Assembly (NCBI RefSeq): GCF_033304615.1
Contig: NZ_CP129118.1
Span: forward strand, 182,001-246,000
Reading direction: 5' to 3'
DNA from: Sporosarcina oncorhynchi
GTDB lineage: Bacteria; Bacillota; Bacilli; Bacillales_A; Planococcaceae
DNA length: 64,000 nucleotides
Below the pieces are notes generated by a model. That model searched no databases. It was not told the origin of the DNA and was given only the letters and a program-made list of their open reading frames with translations. Positions 31,991 through 41,851 of the stretch are shown here, one piece after another; within the stretch, counting starts at the first letter, position 1, and the number at the start of each line of letters is the position of its first letter. The position numbers and the translations under genes are program-made.

Positions 31991-33118
31991 ATGACGGTTA
32001 CAGCAATCAGTGCAGGAGATATCGCTAAAAAAGTTATTTCTAAACAATCCTTTTTTATTTTGGATGTTCGGAATGAAGACGCTTTTGAAGATTGGAAAGT
32101 TGAAGGAGAAAATATTCAATACTTGAACATTCCTTATTTCGATTTATTAGATGGAGTGGAAGAGGTTCTTGATCAAATTCCAACTGACAAAGACGTAGTC
32201 GTAATTTGTGCAAAGGAAGGGTCCTCCATATTTGTTGCTGAAATGCTTGCTGAAGAGGGACGTAATGTACACTATTTAAAAGGTGGCATGAAAGCGTGGA
32301 GTGAACATTTAGAACCCGTTAAAATGGGTGATTTAAAAAATGGGGGAGCCATTTATCAATTCGTTCGTATCGGAAAAGGTTGCCTCTCCTATATGATCGT
32401 TTCTGACGGGGAAGCGGCGCTTATCGATGCAACACGAATGACAGATGTATTTATCGACTATGCAAATGAACTAGGCGTCACAATTACAAATGTCCTTGAT
32501 ACACATTTACATGCGGATCATATATCTGGCGGTCGTAAAATTGCTGAAGCTGTAAATGGAACGTATTGGCTTCCACCGAAAGACGCAACTGAAGTGGTCT
32601 TCGAGTATGAGCCACTAGAGGATGGTCGTACAATTACGGTTGGAAATACTAAAATTGATATTCAAGCATTATATTCACCAGGACATACTATCGGATCGAC
32701 GTCCTTTATTGTCGATGAAGCGTATTTACTATCGGGCGATATTTTATTCATCGACTCGATTGGACGCCCGGATCTTGCGGGTCTTGCGGAAGATTGGGTT
32801 GGAGATCTTCGGGAAACATTATATAGCCGTTATCGGGAACTAACGGAGGATTTAATTGTTCTCCCAGCGCACTTTATGATTATTGAAGAATTAAATGAAG
32901 ACGGAAGCGTTGCGGAAAAGTTAGGCACATTATTCGCGAAGAATCACGGTTTAAATATTGAGGATGAAGCAGAATTCCGCGAGATGGTAACGGGTAACCT
33001 GCCACCACAGCCAAATGCTTATCAAGAAATCAGACGCACAAATATGGGGCAGATTGTCCCGGATGATGACACACAACGAGAGATGGAAATTGGGCCAAAC
33101 CGTTGTGCAGTAAGATAA
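31991..33118 (+). CDS. Rhodanese-metallo-beta-lactamase fusion (YrkH-like persulfide dioxygenase)
   Basis: The 375-residue protein has an N-terminal rhodanese (1-100, active loop CAKEGSS) and a C-terminal ETHE1-like MBL domain (115-330: [35 protein letters not shown]). The order is opposite to the CstB-like protein at 20085-21473, so the window has two differently built persulfide oxidisers under one type of operator. AGGAGG precedes the ATG. It is the fourth structural gene of the yrk-type operon. Confidence 0.9.
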   Translation: MTVTAISAGDIAKKVISKQSFFILDVRNEDAFEDWKVEGENIQYLNIPYFDLLDGVEEVLDQIPTDKDVVVICAKEGSSIFVAEMLAEEGRNVHYLKGGMKAWSEHLEPVKMGDLKNGGAIYQFVRIGKGCLSYMIVSDGEAALIDATRMTDVFIDYANELGVTITNVLDTHLHADHISGGRKIAEAVNGTYWLPPKDATEVVFEYEPLEDGRTITVGNTKIDIQALYSPGHTIGSTSFIVDEAYLLSGDILFIDSIGRPDLAGLAEDWVGDLRETLYSRYRELTEDLIVLPAHFMIIEELNEDGSVAEKLGTLFAKNHGLNIEDEAEFREMVTGNLPPQPNAYQEIRRTNMGQIVPDDDTQREMEIGPNRCAVR

Positions 33119-33147
33119 AACATATATTTTAAAAGGAGAGAGTTAGA

Positions 33148-33375
33148 ATGAAAGTAGATAAGGTATTAGATGCAAAAGCGTTGGCATGTCCAATGCCAGT
33201 AGTTCGTGCAAGAAAGACGATGAAGGAAATGGAGACAGGTGAAATCCTGGAAGTCCTTACGACAGATAAAGGATCAGTTGCTGATTTGACAGCCTGGTCA
33301 AAATCGAGTGGGCATGAAATGTTGGAGCAAAAAGAAGATGCAGGCGTCTTCACGTTTTACATTAAAAAAGGTTAA
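33148..33375 (+). CDS. TusA-family sulfur carrier (YrkI-like)
   Basis: A 75-residue single TusA domain with ALACPMPVVRARKTM (carrier Cys near residue 14) and the end FYIKKG. It is closely similar to the TusA half of the fusion protein two genes upstream, and probably arose by duplication. It relays persulfide sulfur. AAGGAGAG precedes the ATG. Confidence 0.92.
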   Translation: MKVDKVLDAKALACPMPVVRARKTMKEMETGEILEVLTTDKGSVADLTAWSKSSGHEMLEQKEDAGVFTFYIKKG

Positions 33376-33436
33376 CAAGAATGGATGGGGTATCGTAACA
33401 GGTACCCCATTCATAATGTAAAGGAGGAATAACTAG

Positions 33437-34210
33437 ATGGATATGGCATTTATCATTACCATTTTCCTCATTGGATTTATAGGGTCGTTTGTTTCAGGAA
33501 TGGTTGGTATTGGTGGTTCGATTATAAAATATCCAATGCTGTTATATATCCCACCAATGCTTGGGGTGGTTGCCTTTTCTGCACATGAAGTTTCTGGAAT
33601 CAGTGCAATTCAAGTGTTTTTTGCCACCATATCGGGAGTATGGGCGTATCGTAAAAGCGGCTATTTGAATAAGACTCTCATTATTTATATGGGTAGCGCG
33701 ATCTTAATCGGTAGTTTTATCGGTGGGTACGGATCTAATTTAATCTCCGAGGGAACGATTAACCTTGTCTACGGTATATTAGCTACAATTGCGGCCATTA
33801 TGATGTTCGTGCCTAAAAAAGGGCTTGATGATATCCCCGCCGATAAAGTGGTGTTCAATAAGTGGTTGGCGGCGAGTCTTGCATTCATCGTAGGGATAGG
33901 AGCGGGAATTGTTGGGGCAGCAGGTGCATTTATTTTAGTACCGATTATGCTTGTCGTCTTGAAAATCCCGACACGGATGACGATTGCGACCTCTCTTGCC
34001 ATTACGTTTATCTCCTCAATCGGCTCAACTTTCGGGAAAATCGTGACGGATCAGATACTTTATGGTCCTGCAGCGATCATGATAGTAGCGAGTGTAATTG
34101 CCGCACCTATTGGAGCAAAATTAGGGCAGAAGATGAATACAAAAGTGTTGCAAATGATCTTGGCAGTATTGATCCTAGCGACAGCTATTAAGATTTGGTT
34201 GGATTTTTAA
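33437..34210 (+). CDS. TSUP-family (TauE/SafE) anion exporter, YrkJ-like
   Basis: The 257-residue protein has eight membrane segments and the paired TSUP motifs, [18 protein letters not shown] at residue 13 and [17 protein letters not shown] near 152. TSUP members move sulfite, thiosulfate or sulfonates across the membrane; as last gene of the persulfide operon it probably exports or imports thiosulfate or sulfite. AGGAGG lies 9 nt before the ATG. Confidence 0.9.
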   Translation: MDMAFIITIFLIGFIGSFVSGMVGIGGSIIKYPMLLYIPPMLGVVAFSAHEVSGISAIQVFFATISGVWAYRKSGYLNKTLIIYMGSAILIGSFIGGYGSNLISEGTINLVYGILATIAAIMMFVPKKGLDDIPADKVVFNKWLAASLAFIVGIGAGIVGAAGAFILVPIMLVVLKIPTRMTIATSLAITFISSIGSTFGKIVTDQILYGPAAIMIVASVIAAPIGAKLGQKMNTKVLQMILAVLILATAIKIWLDF

Positions 34211-34218
34211 TCAACAGA

Positions 34219-34262
34219 CAAGCGATGCAAAAGGGGATGTCCTTTTTGTAGCGCTTTTTTGT
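34219..34262 (+). terminator. Terminator of the sulfane-sulfur operon
   Basis: An imperfect stem (AGCG..GCAAAAGG with CCTTTTTG..GCGCT) is followed by six T. Confidence 0.65.
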
Positions 34263-34295
34263 TGTTTACGGCGTTTGTTCTTCCATTATATGGGC

Positions 34296-34925
34296 AAGCG
34301 GTGATAGACTGTCGTTAAGCGGTGATAGATAGCACGTAAGCGGTGATAGACTGTCGTTAAGCGGTGATAAGCAGCTCATAAGCGGTGATAGACTCTATTT
34401 AAGAGGTGATATGTCATTCATTCACCGTTAATAGGCGAGTCGGTGGTAAATAGTCGAGAGTCGGTGGTAAAGTCGACTAAGTCGGTGGTAACGCGATTAG
34501 CAAAGGATTTTATCGCCTAGTTAATGGATAAGCGGTGATAGACTGTCGTTAAGCGGTGATAGATAGCACGTAAGCGGTGATAGACTGTCGTTAAGCGGTG
34601 ATAGATTGCTCATAAGCGGTGATAGACTCTATTTAAGCGGTGATAAGTCGTTCATTCACCGTTAATAAGGAAGTCCGGTGATAAAGTCGACTAAGTCGGT
34701 GGTAACGCAAATAGCAAAGGATTTTATCGCCTAGTAAATGGGTAAGCGGTGATAGATAGCACGTAAGCGGTGATAGATAGCACGTAAGCGGTGATAGACT
34801 GTCGTTAAGCGGTGATAAGCAGCTCATAAGCGGTGATAGACTCTATTTAAGCGGTGATAAGTCGTTCATTCACCGTTAATAGGCGAGTCGGTGGTAAAGT
34901 CGACCAAGTCGGTGGTAAGCCGATC
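34296..34925. repeat. Composite 21-bp array, AAGCGGTGATA + GTCGGTGGTAA, in three large blocks
   Basis: Blocks begin at 34296, 34530 and 34744. Each has six AAGCGGTGATA-core units at 21-bp steps, a shared linker with TTCATTCACCGTTAATA, then two or three GTCGGTGGTAA-core units (34439, 34460, 34481; 34673, 34695; 34887, 34908). Between blocks 1-2 and 2-3 a second shared linker follows (AGCAAAGGATTTTATCGCC). Tails recur in the same order in each block, so the locus grew by duplicating whole 210-230-bp blocks. It fills the gap between converging genes. Confidence 0.95.
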
Positions 34926-34961
34926 CACGTGACGGTCACATACAATTTCATTCCATACAAA

Positions 34962-35002
34962 AGAGCGCTGCAGAAGGTAAAGTTCCCCTCTGCAGCGCTC
35001 CG
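34962..35002 (-). terminator. Terminator of amino-acid permease gene
   Basis: GAGCGCTGCAGA and TCTGCAGCGCTC are perfect 12-bp arms with a 14-nt loop; on the minus strand UUUU follows. Confidence 0.85.
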
Positions 35003-35007
35003 TTATT

Positions 35008-36432
35008 TCATCGAAGTGTACGTGATGTTGCTTGGATTACACTATCTTTAATATGTTTAGCTGATTGTTTCTTTCTCGCGAATACGAAGTAAGAAGCGAC
35101 TGTCAATCCTGCAACGAGTAGGGTCAGTAGCGCCTGAACTCGAAGTGAATCGATGACGAGCATGGCGATGAAAATCCCGATAATGCAGATGATGGAGAAA
35201 TACGTAAGATAGGGGAAAAGCCACATCTTAATCTCCAATGCTTCAGGGTTTTCTTTTTCCATTTTCCTGCGCATACGCAATTGTGAGAAAGCGATGACGA
35301 GATAGACAAGCAATGCAACTGCGCCTGACGAATTGATCAGGAATAGGAAAATAACATCTGGTGACGTATAACTGAAAATGACCGCAATGTACGAGAACAC
35401 TGTACTGAATAGAATTGCACGCACAGGTACACCTCTTTTGCTCAACTTCAGGAATGCCTTAGGTGCATCGCCTTTTTTCGCCATTCCGAAGAGCATCCTT
35501 GAATTCGCATAGAGTGCTGAATTCAAACAAGATAAGACAGCGGTCAGTATGACAAAGTTCATAATTTGAGCAGCCGCTGGTATGCCTATATAGTCAAGTA
35601 CAGCTACAAACGGACTAACAAGAATATTGGCGGAGTTCCACGGAAGCAACGTAACAACGATGGCGATGGATCCGATGTAGAAGATGAGAATTCGCCAAAT
35701 GACACTATTTGTCGCAATGCGTACCGCTTTTGTCGGATGATCCGATTCCCCGGCAGCAATAGCAACGATTTCAGTTCCCATGAATGAAAAAATAACAACC
35801 GTAATTCCTAATAATACTGCACCGAATCCAGATGGCATAAATCCGCCTTCTCCAAGCAAATTGACAGTACCAGGTGAATCAACGCCTGGGAACCAGCCGA
35901 AAATGACCGCAAGACCAAGTATGAGGAACAATCCAATACTGACAACTTTTATAAGTGAGAACCAATACTCGAACTCACCGAATGATTTGACGGAGAACAT
36001 GTTCGTCATAGTTAACAGGACAGTCAAAATTAACGCCATTAACCAAAGGGGCATTCCAGGAATCCAATATTGGATGATGGCAGCACCAGCGATTGCTTCA
36101 ATGGCGATGACGACCACCCAGAAAAACCAGTATAACCAACCGATCGTGAAGCCTGCCCATGGACCAATTGCTTCTGTAGCGTATGTAGAAAACGAACCGC
36201 TTGTCGGTTTGGCTGCTGCCATTTCTCCGAGCATGCGCATGACCAATACGACGAGAAAACCTGCAAATGCATACGATAAGATAGCGCCTGGACCGGTTGC
36301 ATTGATGACTGCGCCACTTCCGACAAACAAGCCTGCACCAATGACCCCGGCGATGGAAATCATACTAATATGGCGTATTTTCAGATCAGGATTCAATTGC
36401 TTCTCTTCGAGTTCTTGGGTTTCTTCAGACAT
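35008..36432 (-). CDS. APC-family amino-acid permease (GabP/AnsP-like)
   Basis: The 474-residue protein has twelve membrane segments and the signature GVIGAGLFVGSGAVI at the first helix, with GTEIVAIAAGESDHP near residue 230. Such permeases import GABA, beta-alanine or other amino acids with protons. The adjacent PucR regulator, semialdehyde dehydrogenase and aminotransferase suggest beta-alanine or GABA as substrate; B. subtilis GabP carries both. It is transcribed away from the catabolic genes. The 36433-36643 gap holds no gene. Confidence 0.87.
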   Translation of the reverse strand: MSEETQELEEKQLNPDLKIRHISMISIAGVIGAGLFVGSGAVINATGPGAILSYAFAGFLVVLVMRMLGEMAAAKPTSGSFSTYATEAIGPWAGFTIGWLYWFFWVVVIAIEAIAGAAIIQYWIPGMPLWLMALILTVLLTMTNMFSVKSFGEFEYWFSLIKVVSIGLFLILGLAVIFGWFPGVDSPGTVNLLGEGGFMPSGFGAVLLGITVVIFSFMGTEIVAIAAGESDHPTKAVRIATNSVIWRILIFYIGSIAIVVTLLPWNSANILVSPFVAVLDYIGIPAAAQIMNFVILTAVLSCLNSALYANSRMLFGMAKKGDAPKAFLKLSKRGVPVRAILFSTVFSYIAVIFSYTSPDVIFLFLINSSGAVALLVYLVIAFSQLRMRRKMEKENPEALEIKMWLFPYLTYFSIICIIGIFIAMLVIDSLRVQALLTLLVAGLTVASYFVFARKKQSAKHIKDSVIQATSRTLR

Positions 36433-36643
36433 GTACTAATCCCCTCTTTCATATTGTAAATAGTAAATGCTAAATACTGTAAGCGATTACAAAACGACTA
36501 TATGAAAATTTCTGACTACTTGAACATATTCTACATAAATAGTTCGGTTTGCGAATTGGACAAACTGTAAGCATATGCTTGTCTCAATTTCACGATTTGT
36601 TAAAGAGGGGGTGAAAAGGCTACTGTAATTAATGACTGAGTGC

Positions 36644-38272
36644 TCAACTCTTCGTCTGCATATAGCGTTTAGCATGGATAGCCACTTCAATCGCCAGACG
36701 ATTGGTCGGTTCCATAAAGTCACTTCCAAGAATGGTTTCCAGTTTTTCTAGTCGATGGTAAAGCGTCTGGCGTACAATGAAAAGACGTTCGGCGGTCTCT
36801 TTTTTAGAACCTCCACATTCAAGATAAATTCGCAACGTGTTTAACAATTCGCTGTCCATTTCTTTGTCATACGCAATAACGGGAGATAAATGATCATCCA
36901 CAAAAGATTGTAATTGTTCTGTTGTATCTAGTTTCGAAAGCAGTCTGTAAATCCCAAGTTTCTCATAAAAGTACGTATGTATGAGATTCATTTTATGCAT
37001 CGATAATACTTTCCTTGATTCCTCATAAGCTAGTTGAATGTTGTTAATCTGTTGATAGACGGAGCTGATTCCGAATTGACACCGGCTTCCATCCAAATAA
37101 TCATTGTTTTCGAGACTTTCGATTTGATGAAGCAATTGAATGAATCGATCTGTCGATTTCGCATATTCTGTCGCAGACAAATAGGAAGCAATGATAATGA
37201 TTTGGTTTTTTACACTGGACACGGCCGGGAAAAATCCATTTCTATTACATAACGCCCGAAGTGTCATCGATCGTTGGATTCTAATTTCCTCCCAATCGTC
37301 CTCGTCTATATCTGCAACCGATTCGTTCACATCGATTGTAATGATCCGGTAGTACATATTGCTACTTGGAGTTGGAAGGAAAGCATTGATTTCATCCTGA
37401 TCTACTGGTCTGCCGTTCAGTAAATTCCTAACGAATTCCCCTTCACTTTTCTGTTTGCGTTCAGCGATTGTTCGGCTACGAAGGAGGACCTGGGCAATTG
37501 CAAGAGCTGCGCGATCCAATAGCAAGAAGGTCATATCAGCCGTGCGTGGCGGAGTGAATTCTAGGCAAATGAAACCTAGTAATTGGCCAAGACCGCGTAT
37601 CGGCATGCAAGCGAAACTTCTAGTAGAAGCGGTGACGATATATTCGTCTGTGAGCGAGTCGATTGGCGTTCTAGTCAACTCGTATTCAAGTTTCTCTTCT
37701 ACTTCTTTCATTTCTGAAGGATAGTAGTAAGACTTTTGAAGGTCGCCGATAAAGATGACCCCTTGTCGGAAAAATGTATGCATTTCTTGAAGAATCTTTA
37801 ATATTCCATTCGGTGAAAGCGATAAATCAATGAATTTCCTTGACAGTGTATCCAGTTGGGAAAGCATATGGTGATGTTGATTAATAATTAATGTATGAAG
37901 GTCCTGTGTAATGTCGACAAATTTCACAGTTTTCTCGAAAACGATAATAGGAAAGTGATGCTCATTCGCCAAGTCGATAATCTCAGCAGGAATTTCATTG
38001 AAATAAGGTCCGAGTTCGATGCAAATACAAGCGACCTCCTTTTCAATTAACCGCTTCACATATTTCAGTTGGGTTGGCAAATCAAGCTGAAGGCCAACGC
38101 CAGTCGTCAAAATCAGTTCTCCCCCATTAATAAGTGATTCAAAGTCCTGTACTTCGAGCACATGAGCCCATTTCACTTGTCGATGAAGCCCTGTATGCCC
38201 TGCAACTACTTTCGCATAGTTGAATAAAGGTCGTTCTAGTACCTTTGCAATCGGTATTTGTAATTGTTCCAT
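36644..38272 (-). CDS. PucR-family transcriptional regulator
   Basis: The 542-residue protein has the PucR N-terminal domain (1-125: VVAGHTGLHRQVKWAHVLE), a central GGDEF-like region and the C-terminal PucR helix-turn-helix (ECGGSKKETAERLFIVRQTL near residue 480). Such regulators activate nitrogen-compound catabolism in response to a pathway metabolite. I chose the ATG at 38272 over 38287 because the latter overlaps GGAGGG. It is divergent from the dehydrogenase-aminotransferase operon, with a palindrome between them. Confidence 0.87.
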   Translation of the reverse strand: MEQLQIPIAKVLERPLFNYAKVVAGHTGLHRQVKWAHVLEVQDFESLINGGELILTTGVGLQLDLPTQLKYVKRLIEKEVACICIELGPYFNEIPAEIIDLANEHHFPIIVFEKTVKFVDITQDLHTLIINQHHHMLSQLDTLSRKFIDLSLSPNGILKILQEMHTFFRQGVIFIGDLQKSYYYPSEMKEVEEKLEYELTRTPIDSLTDEYIVTASTRSFACMPIRGLGQLLGFICLEFTPPRTADMTFLLLDRAALAIAQVLLRSRTIAERKQKSEGEFVRNLLNGRPVDQDEINAFLPTPSSNMYYRIITIDVNESVADIDEDDWEEIRIQRSMTLRALCNRNGFFPAVSSVKNQIIIIASYLSATEYAKSTDRFIQLLHQIESLENNDYLDGSRCQFGISSVYQQINNIQLAYEESRKVLSMHKMNLIHTYFYEKLGIYRLLSKLDTTEQLQSFVDDHLSPVIAYDKEMDSELLNTLRIYLECGGSKKETAERLFIVRQTLYHRLEKLETILGSDFMEPTNRLAIEVAIHAKRYMQTKS

Positions 38273-38312
38273 TAGGCGTCCCTCCATAACGTAAAAAAAG
38301 AATCGTTATCAT

Positions 38313-38327
38313 TTTACATAATGTAAA
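38313..38327. promoter_or_regulatory. Palindrome, candidate PucR operator
   Basis: TTTACAT-A-ATGTAAA is a perfect 7-1-7 palindrome in the divergent region between the PucR gene and mmsA, 40 nt upstream of the PucR start. Confidence 0.6.
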
Positions 38328-38420
38328 GTGTTAATGTATTGAATTGTTTGTAAAGTATAAGGTGAAGTGTAACAGAAAAACAATTTAAGTCGCAAGTATA
38401 GATTAATAGGAGGAATTCAA

Positions 38421-39890
38421 ATGCAAACAGTATCAGTTGAAAAGAAAACGCTTTCAAATTTTGTGAATGGACAATGGGTAAAGTCTAAGACAGATCGATA
38501 TGAAGAAGTACCAAATCCGGCGACGGGAGAAATCTTAGCGGAAGTGCCAATTTCAACTGCAGAAGATTTGGAAGAGGCAGTTGCAGTCGCAAAGGAAGCT
38601 TTTAAAAAGTGGAAGAAGACGCCAGTCCCACAACGTTCACGTATTTTATTTAACTATCAACAATTGCTAGTGAAGCACTGGGATGAGCTGGCGAAACTCA
38701 TTACACTGGAGAACGGGAAAAACTATAACGAAGCATATGGTGAAGTGTTGCGAGGCATCGAATGTGTGGAGTTTGCGGCAGGCGCACCTACATTGATGAT
38801 GGGTTACCAACTACCGGATATCGCTTCTAATATTGAATCGGGTGCTTATCGTTATCCAATCGGGGTTATTGGCGGCATCACGCCATTCAATTTCCCGATG
38901 ATGGTGCCTTGCTGGATGTTCCCGATGGCGATTGCGACTGGGAATACATTCATCTTGAAGCCTTCAGAGCGTACACCGTTGCTTGCAAACCGACTGGCTG
39001 AGCTCTTAACGGAAGCAGGTCTTCCAGACGGCGTATTCAACATCGTGCATGGTGCGCATGATGTCGTCAACGGAATCTTGAGTCACCCGGACATACCGGC
39101 GGTTTCATTCGTCGGATCTCAACCGGTTGCAGAATATGTATACAAGACAGGGACGGCGAATGGTAAGCGTGTCCAGGCTTTAGCTGGTGCGAAAAATCAT
39201 ACGATCGTAATGCCTGATGCAAATATGGATTTAGCAGTTAAAGATATTATTAACGCTGCATTCGGTTCAGCGGGCGAACGATGCATGGCATGTGCGGTAG
39301 TCGTCGCTGTAGGTGATGTTGCTGATACACTCGTCGACCGACTTGTAGAAGAATCCGACAAATTGACGATCGGAAATGGCTTGGAAGAAGGTATTTTCCT
39401 CGGACCTGTCATTCGTGATGCACATAAAGATCGAACGCTTTCTTATATTGAAGCAGGTGTTGAAGAAGGTGCAAAACTGTTGCGTGACGGTAGAAATGAT
39501 CAGTCTACATCAGAAGGCGGATATTTCGTCGGACCAACAATTTTCGACAATGTAACGAAGGAAATGAAAATATGGAAAGAAGAAATTTTTGCGCCAGTTC
39601 TATCCGTTGTACGTGTCGATACATTGGATGAAGCAATCGCTTATGCGAATGAATCTGAATTTGCAAACGGTGCATGTCTGTTCACAGATAGCGCGAAAGT
39701 GATTCGCCAGTTCCGTGAGGAGATTGATGCAGGCATGCTTGGTGTCAATTTGGGCGTTCCAGCACCGATGGCATTCTTCCCGTTCTCGGGTTACAAAAAA
39801 TCATTCTATGGTGATCTGCATGCAAACGGACGAGATGGCGTTGAATTCTATACACGTAAGAAAATGTTGACAGCACGTCATTCCTATTAA
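38421..39890 (+). CDS. CoA-acylating (methyl)malonate-semialdehyde dehydrogenase
   Basis: The 489-residue protein is of the MmsA/IolA class: [20 protein letters not shown], the substrate-Arg region and the catalytic Cys in [18 protein letters not shown]. The end [20 protein letters not shown] is also typical. MmsA converts malonate semialdehyde to acetyl-CoA, or the methyl homologue to propionyl-CoA. With the downstream omega-aminotransferase it would complete beta-alanine breakdown. AGGAGG lies 7 nt before the ATG. Confidence 0.9.
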   Translation: MQTVSVEKKTLSNFVNGQWVKSKTDRYEEVPNPATGEILAEVPISTAEDLEEAVAVAKEAFKKWKKTPVPQRSRILFNYQQLLVKHWDELAKLITLENGKNYNEAYGEVLRGIECVEFAAGAPTLMMGYQLPDIASNIESGAYRYPIGVIGGITPFNFPMMVPCWMFPMAIATGNTFILKPSERTPLLANRLAELLTEAGLPDGVFNIVHGAHDVVNGILSHPDIPAVSFVGSQPVAEYVYKTGTANGKRVQALAGAKNHTIVMPDANMDLAVKDIINAAFGSAGERCMACAVVVAVGDVADTLVDRLVEESDKLTIGNGLEEGIFLGPVIRDAHKDRTLSYIEAGVEEGAKLLRDGRNDQSTSEGGYFVGPTIFDNVTKEMKIWKEEIFAPVLSVVRVDTLDEAIAYANESEFANGACLFTDSAKVIRQFREEIDAGMLGVNLGVPAPMAFFPFSGYKKSFYGDLHANGRDGVEFYTRKKMLTARHSY

Positions 39891-39908
39891 GAAATGGAGA
39901 TGGAGAAG

Positions 39909-41267
39909 ATGACAACAATACATGAGCAAACGAAATCGTTAGTCGAGAAGGACCGTGAAAACGTTTGGCATCACATTTCAGCTTACAATGAAAAGAATCC
40001 TCCAATGGTCGTTGAAAAGGGGGAGGGTGCTTGGATAACAGACAGTAAAGGGGACCGTTACCTCGATGGAATGGCGGGCCTTTGGGCAGTAAATGTCGGC
40101 TATGGCCGTGAAGAAATGGCGGAAGCAGCATATGAGCAGATGAAGAAACTAGCTTATGTACCAATGACGCAAAGCCATGGTCCTGCCATTGAATTGGCGG
40201 AGAAAGTGAATGAACTGCTTGGCGGGGACTATAAGATCTTTTATTCGAACTCGGGGTCTGATGCGAATGAAGTAGCATTCAAGTTGGCACGCCAATTCCA
40301 TCAGCAAAATGGCGAACATTCACGTTATAAATTCATCTCTCGCTATCGTGCGTATCACGGCAGTTCAATGGGCGCTTTGGCAGCGACAGGTCAAGCATTG
40401 CGCAAATATAAATACGAGCCATTGGCACCAGGTTTCTTGCATATCGCTCCACCTGATAATTACCGTCGACCGGCTGGGCAGTCAGTTGAAGAATATAATC
40501 TGCAACGTGCACAGGAGTTCGAGGAGAAAATTATTTGGGAGCAAAAAGAGACGATTGCGGGGATCATCATGGAACCGCTCATTACGGGCGGCGGGATTTT
40601 GATTCCTCATCCGGTATATGTCGAGAAAGTCCAGGAGATTTGTACGCGACATGGCGTATTACTCATTATCGACGAAGTTATTTGCGGTTTCGGCCGGACG
40701 GGTAAAATGTTCGGGCACCAGCATTTCAAATGCAAACCGGACATCGTCACAATGGCCAAAGGATTGACAAGTGCCTACTTGCCGCTGTCCATCACGGCAA
40801 TCCGCAAAGATATTTACGACCAATTCGACACAGGCGAAGACAACAGCCATTTCCGACACGTCAATACATTTGGTGGGAATCCGGCAGCTTGTGCGTTGGC
40901 ACTTAAGAATATTGAAATTATCGAGCGTGAACAACTCGTAGATCGTTCCGCAGAATTGGGCGAGCGACTTCTCAAGGAGTTGGCAGAATTGAACGACCAT
41001 CCACATGTTGGCGATATCCGCGGTTTAGGATTCCTGCTCGGTATTGAACTCGTTGAGAATAAAGAGACAAAAGAGCCTGCAACGAATGAACGCATGGCGA
41101 AAATCATGGGCGCATGCAAAGCGAATGGCTTAATTGTTGGACGTAACGGCGATACAGTAGCCGGCTACAATAATATCCTTGCATTGAGCCCTCCGCTATC
41201 ATGTACAGATGAGGATTTTGACTTTATCGTCGCGGTGTTGAAGAAAGTATTTAACGAGAACAAGTGA
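39909..41267 (+). CDS. Class III omega-aminotransferase (beta-alanine/taurine:pyruvate type)
   Basis: The 452-residue PLP enzyme shows SNSGSDANEVAFKLAR, the cofactor Asp in IIDEVICGFGRTG and the Schiff-base Lys in VTMAKGLTSAYLP. FHKK-like N-terminal features of omega-amino acid:pyruvate aminotransferases are present. It probably turns beta-alanine into malonate semialdehyde, the substrate of the upstream dehydrogenase, from which it is separated by 18 nt. I chose 39909 because GGAG is 8 nt upstream. GABA, taurine or beta-aminoisobutyrate are alternatives. Confidence 0.85.
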   Translation: MTTIHEQTKSLVEKDRENVWHHISAYNEKNPPMVVEKGEGAWITDSKGDRYLDGMAGLWAVNVGYGREEMAEAAYEQMKKLAYVPMTQSHGPAIELAEKVNELLGGDYKIFYSNSGSDANEVAFKLARQFHQQNGEHSRYKFISRYRAYHGSSMGALAATGQALRKYKYEPLAPGFLHIAPPDNYRRPAGQSVEEYNLQRAQEFEEKIIWEQKETIAGIIMEPLITGGGILIPHPVYVEKVQEICTRHGVLLIIDEVICGFGRTGKMFGHQHFKCKPDIVTMAKGLTSAYLPLSITAIRKDIYDQFDTGEDNSHFRHVNTFGGNPAACALALKNIEIIEREQLVDRSAELGERLLKELAELNDHPHVGDIRGLGFLLGIELVENKETKEPATNERMAKIMGACKANGLIVGRNGDTVAGYNNILALSPPLSCTDEDFDFIVAVLKKVFNENK

Positions 41268-41277
41268 AATTGTGATG

Positions 41278-41316
41278 ACCCCGGCGCCATAGGAATATGG
41301 CTACCGGGGTTTTTGC
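41278..41316 (+). terminator. Terminator of the beta-alanine operon
   Basis: ACCCCGG and CCGGGGT with inner CCAT/ATGG pairs, followed by five T. The 21-bp array begins about 30 nt further on. Confidence 0.88.
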
Positions 41317-41349
41317 TGTTTAGGAATGTCGTATTTTACTAGTGGGGGG

Positions 41350-41490
41350 GTTGAGCGGTTTTACCTGTATGTTGAGCGGATATTCGGTGAAGTTGAGCGG
41401 ATTTTACAATAGGTTGAGCGGTTAAATCCCAACGTTGAGCGGTTTATTCATCAAGTCGAGCGGATTTGACGCGATGTTGAGCGTTTCCTG
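41350..41490. repeat. 21-bp repeat array, GTTGAGCGG family, degenerate tails
   Basis: Seven units begin at 41350, 41371, 41392, 41413, 41434, 41455 and 41476. Cores are well kept (GTCGAGCGG and GTTGAGCGT in the last two) while the 12-bp tails are nearly all different, unlike the array near the IS. So the core and the spacing are conserved, not the tail. Confidence 0.95.
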
Positions 41491-41536
41491 ACTCAGCAGT
41501 ATGAATGGGATAATGAGAATCAGAGAATTATGGAGT

Positions 41537-41641
41537 GTCGGTGATAAAGTAGGACGAGTCGGTGATAAGTAGTCGGGAGTCGGTGATAACAAACTAAGAG
41601 TCGGAGATATACGGCTACAAGTCGGTGATAACTTTTTAAGA
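41537..41641. repeat. 21-bp repeat array, GTCGGTGATAA family
   Basis: Five units begin at 41537, 41558, 41579, 41600 (GTCGGAGATAT) and 41621, with unrelated tails. It directly follows the GTTGAGCGG array. The remaining 41642-41851 shows no gene. Confidence 0.93.
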
Positions 41642-41851
41642 CTTTACCCTTCTAGTGTTAATTCGATAAGGTGGTTGGTATTTTTGACAAAGTGGCCTTA
41701 ATTGACAAATGTTCTATTTTCCGCGGAGCGCTACCGTTTGAATGGTGTAACCGATCGCGTTAAATGCCTTTGACAAATTAATCTTTCTTTTCAGTAATTG
41801 GGTAGTATACTTAATACAACATGATATTTCATACAAAGGTGATGAATAAAA

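Noticed and set aside
34296..34925. CRISPR array
   Set aside because: Cores are only about 10 bp, the period is 21 bp, tails recur instead of being unique spacers, and no cas genes are present.
35780..36439. 219-codon plus-strand frame
   Set aside because: Antisense to the amino-acid permease; its Pro/Asn/Thr-rich product reflects the complement of hydrophobic codons.
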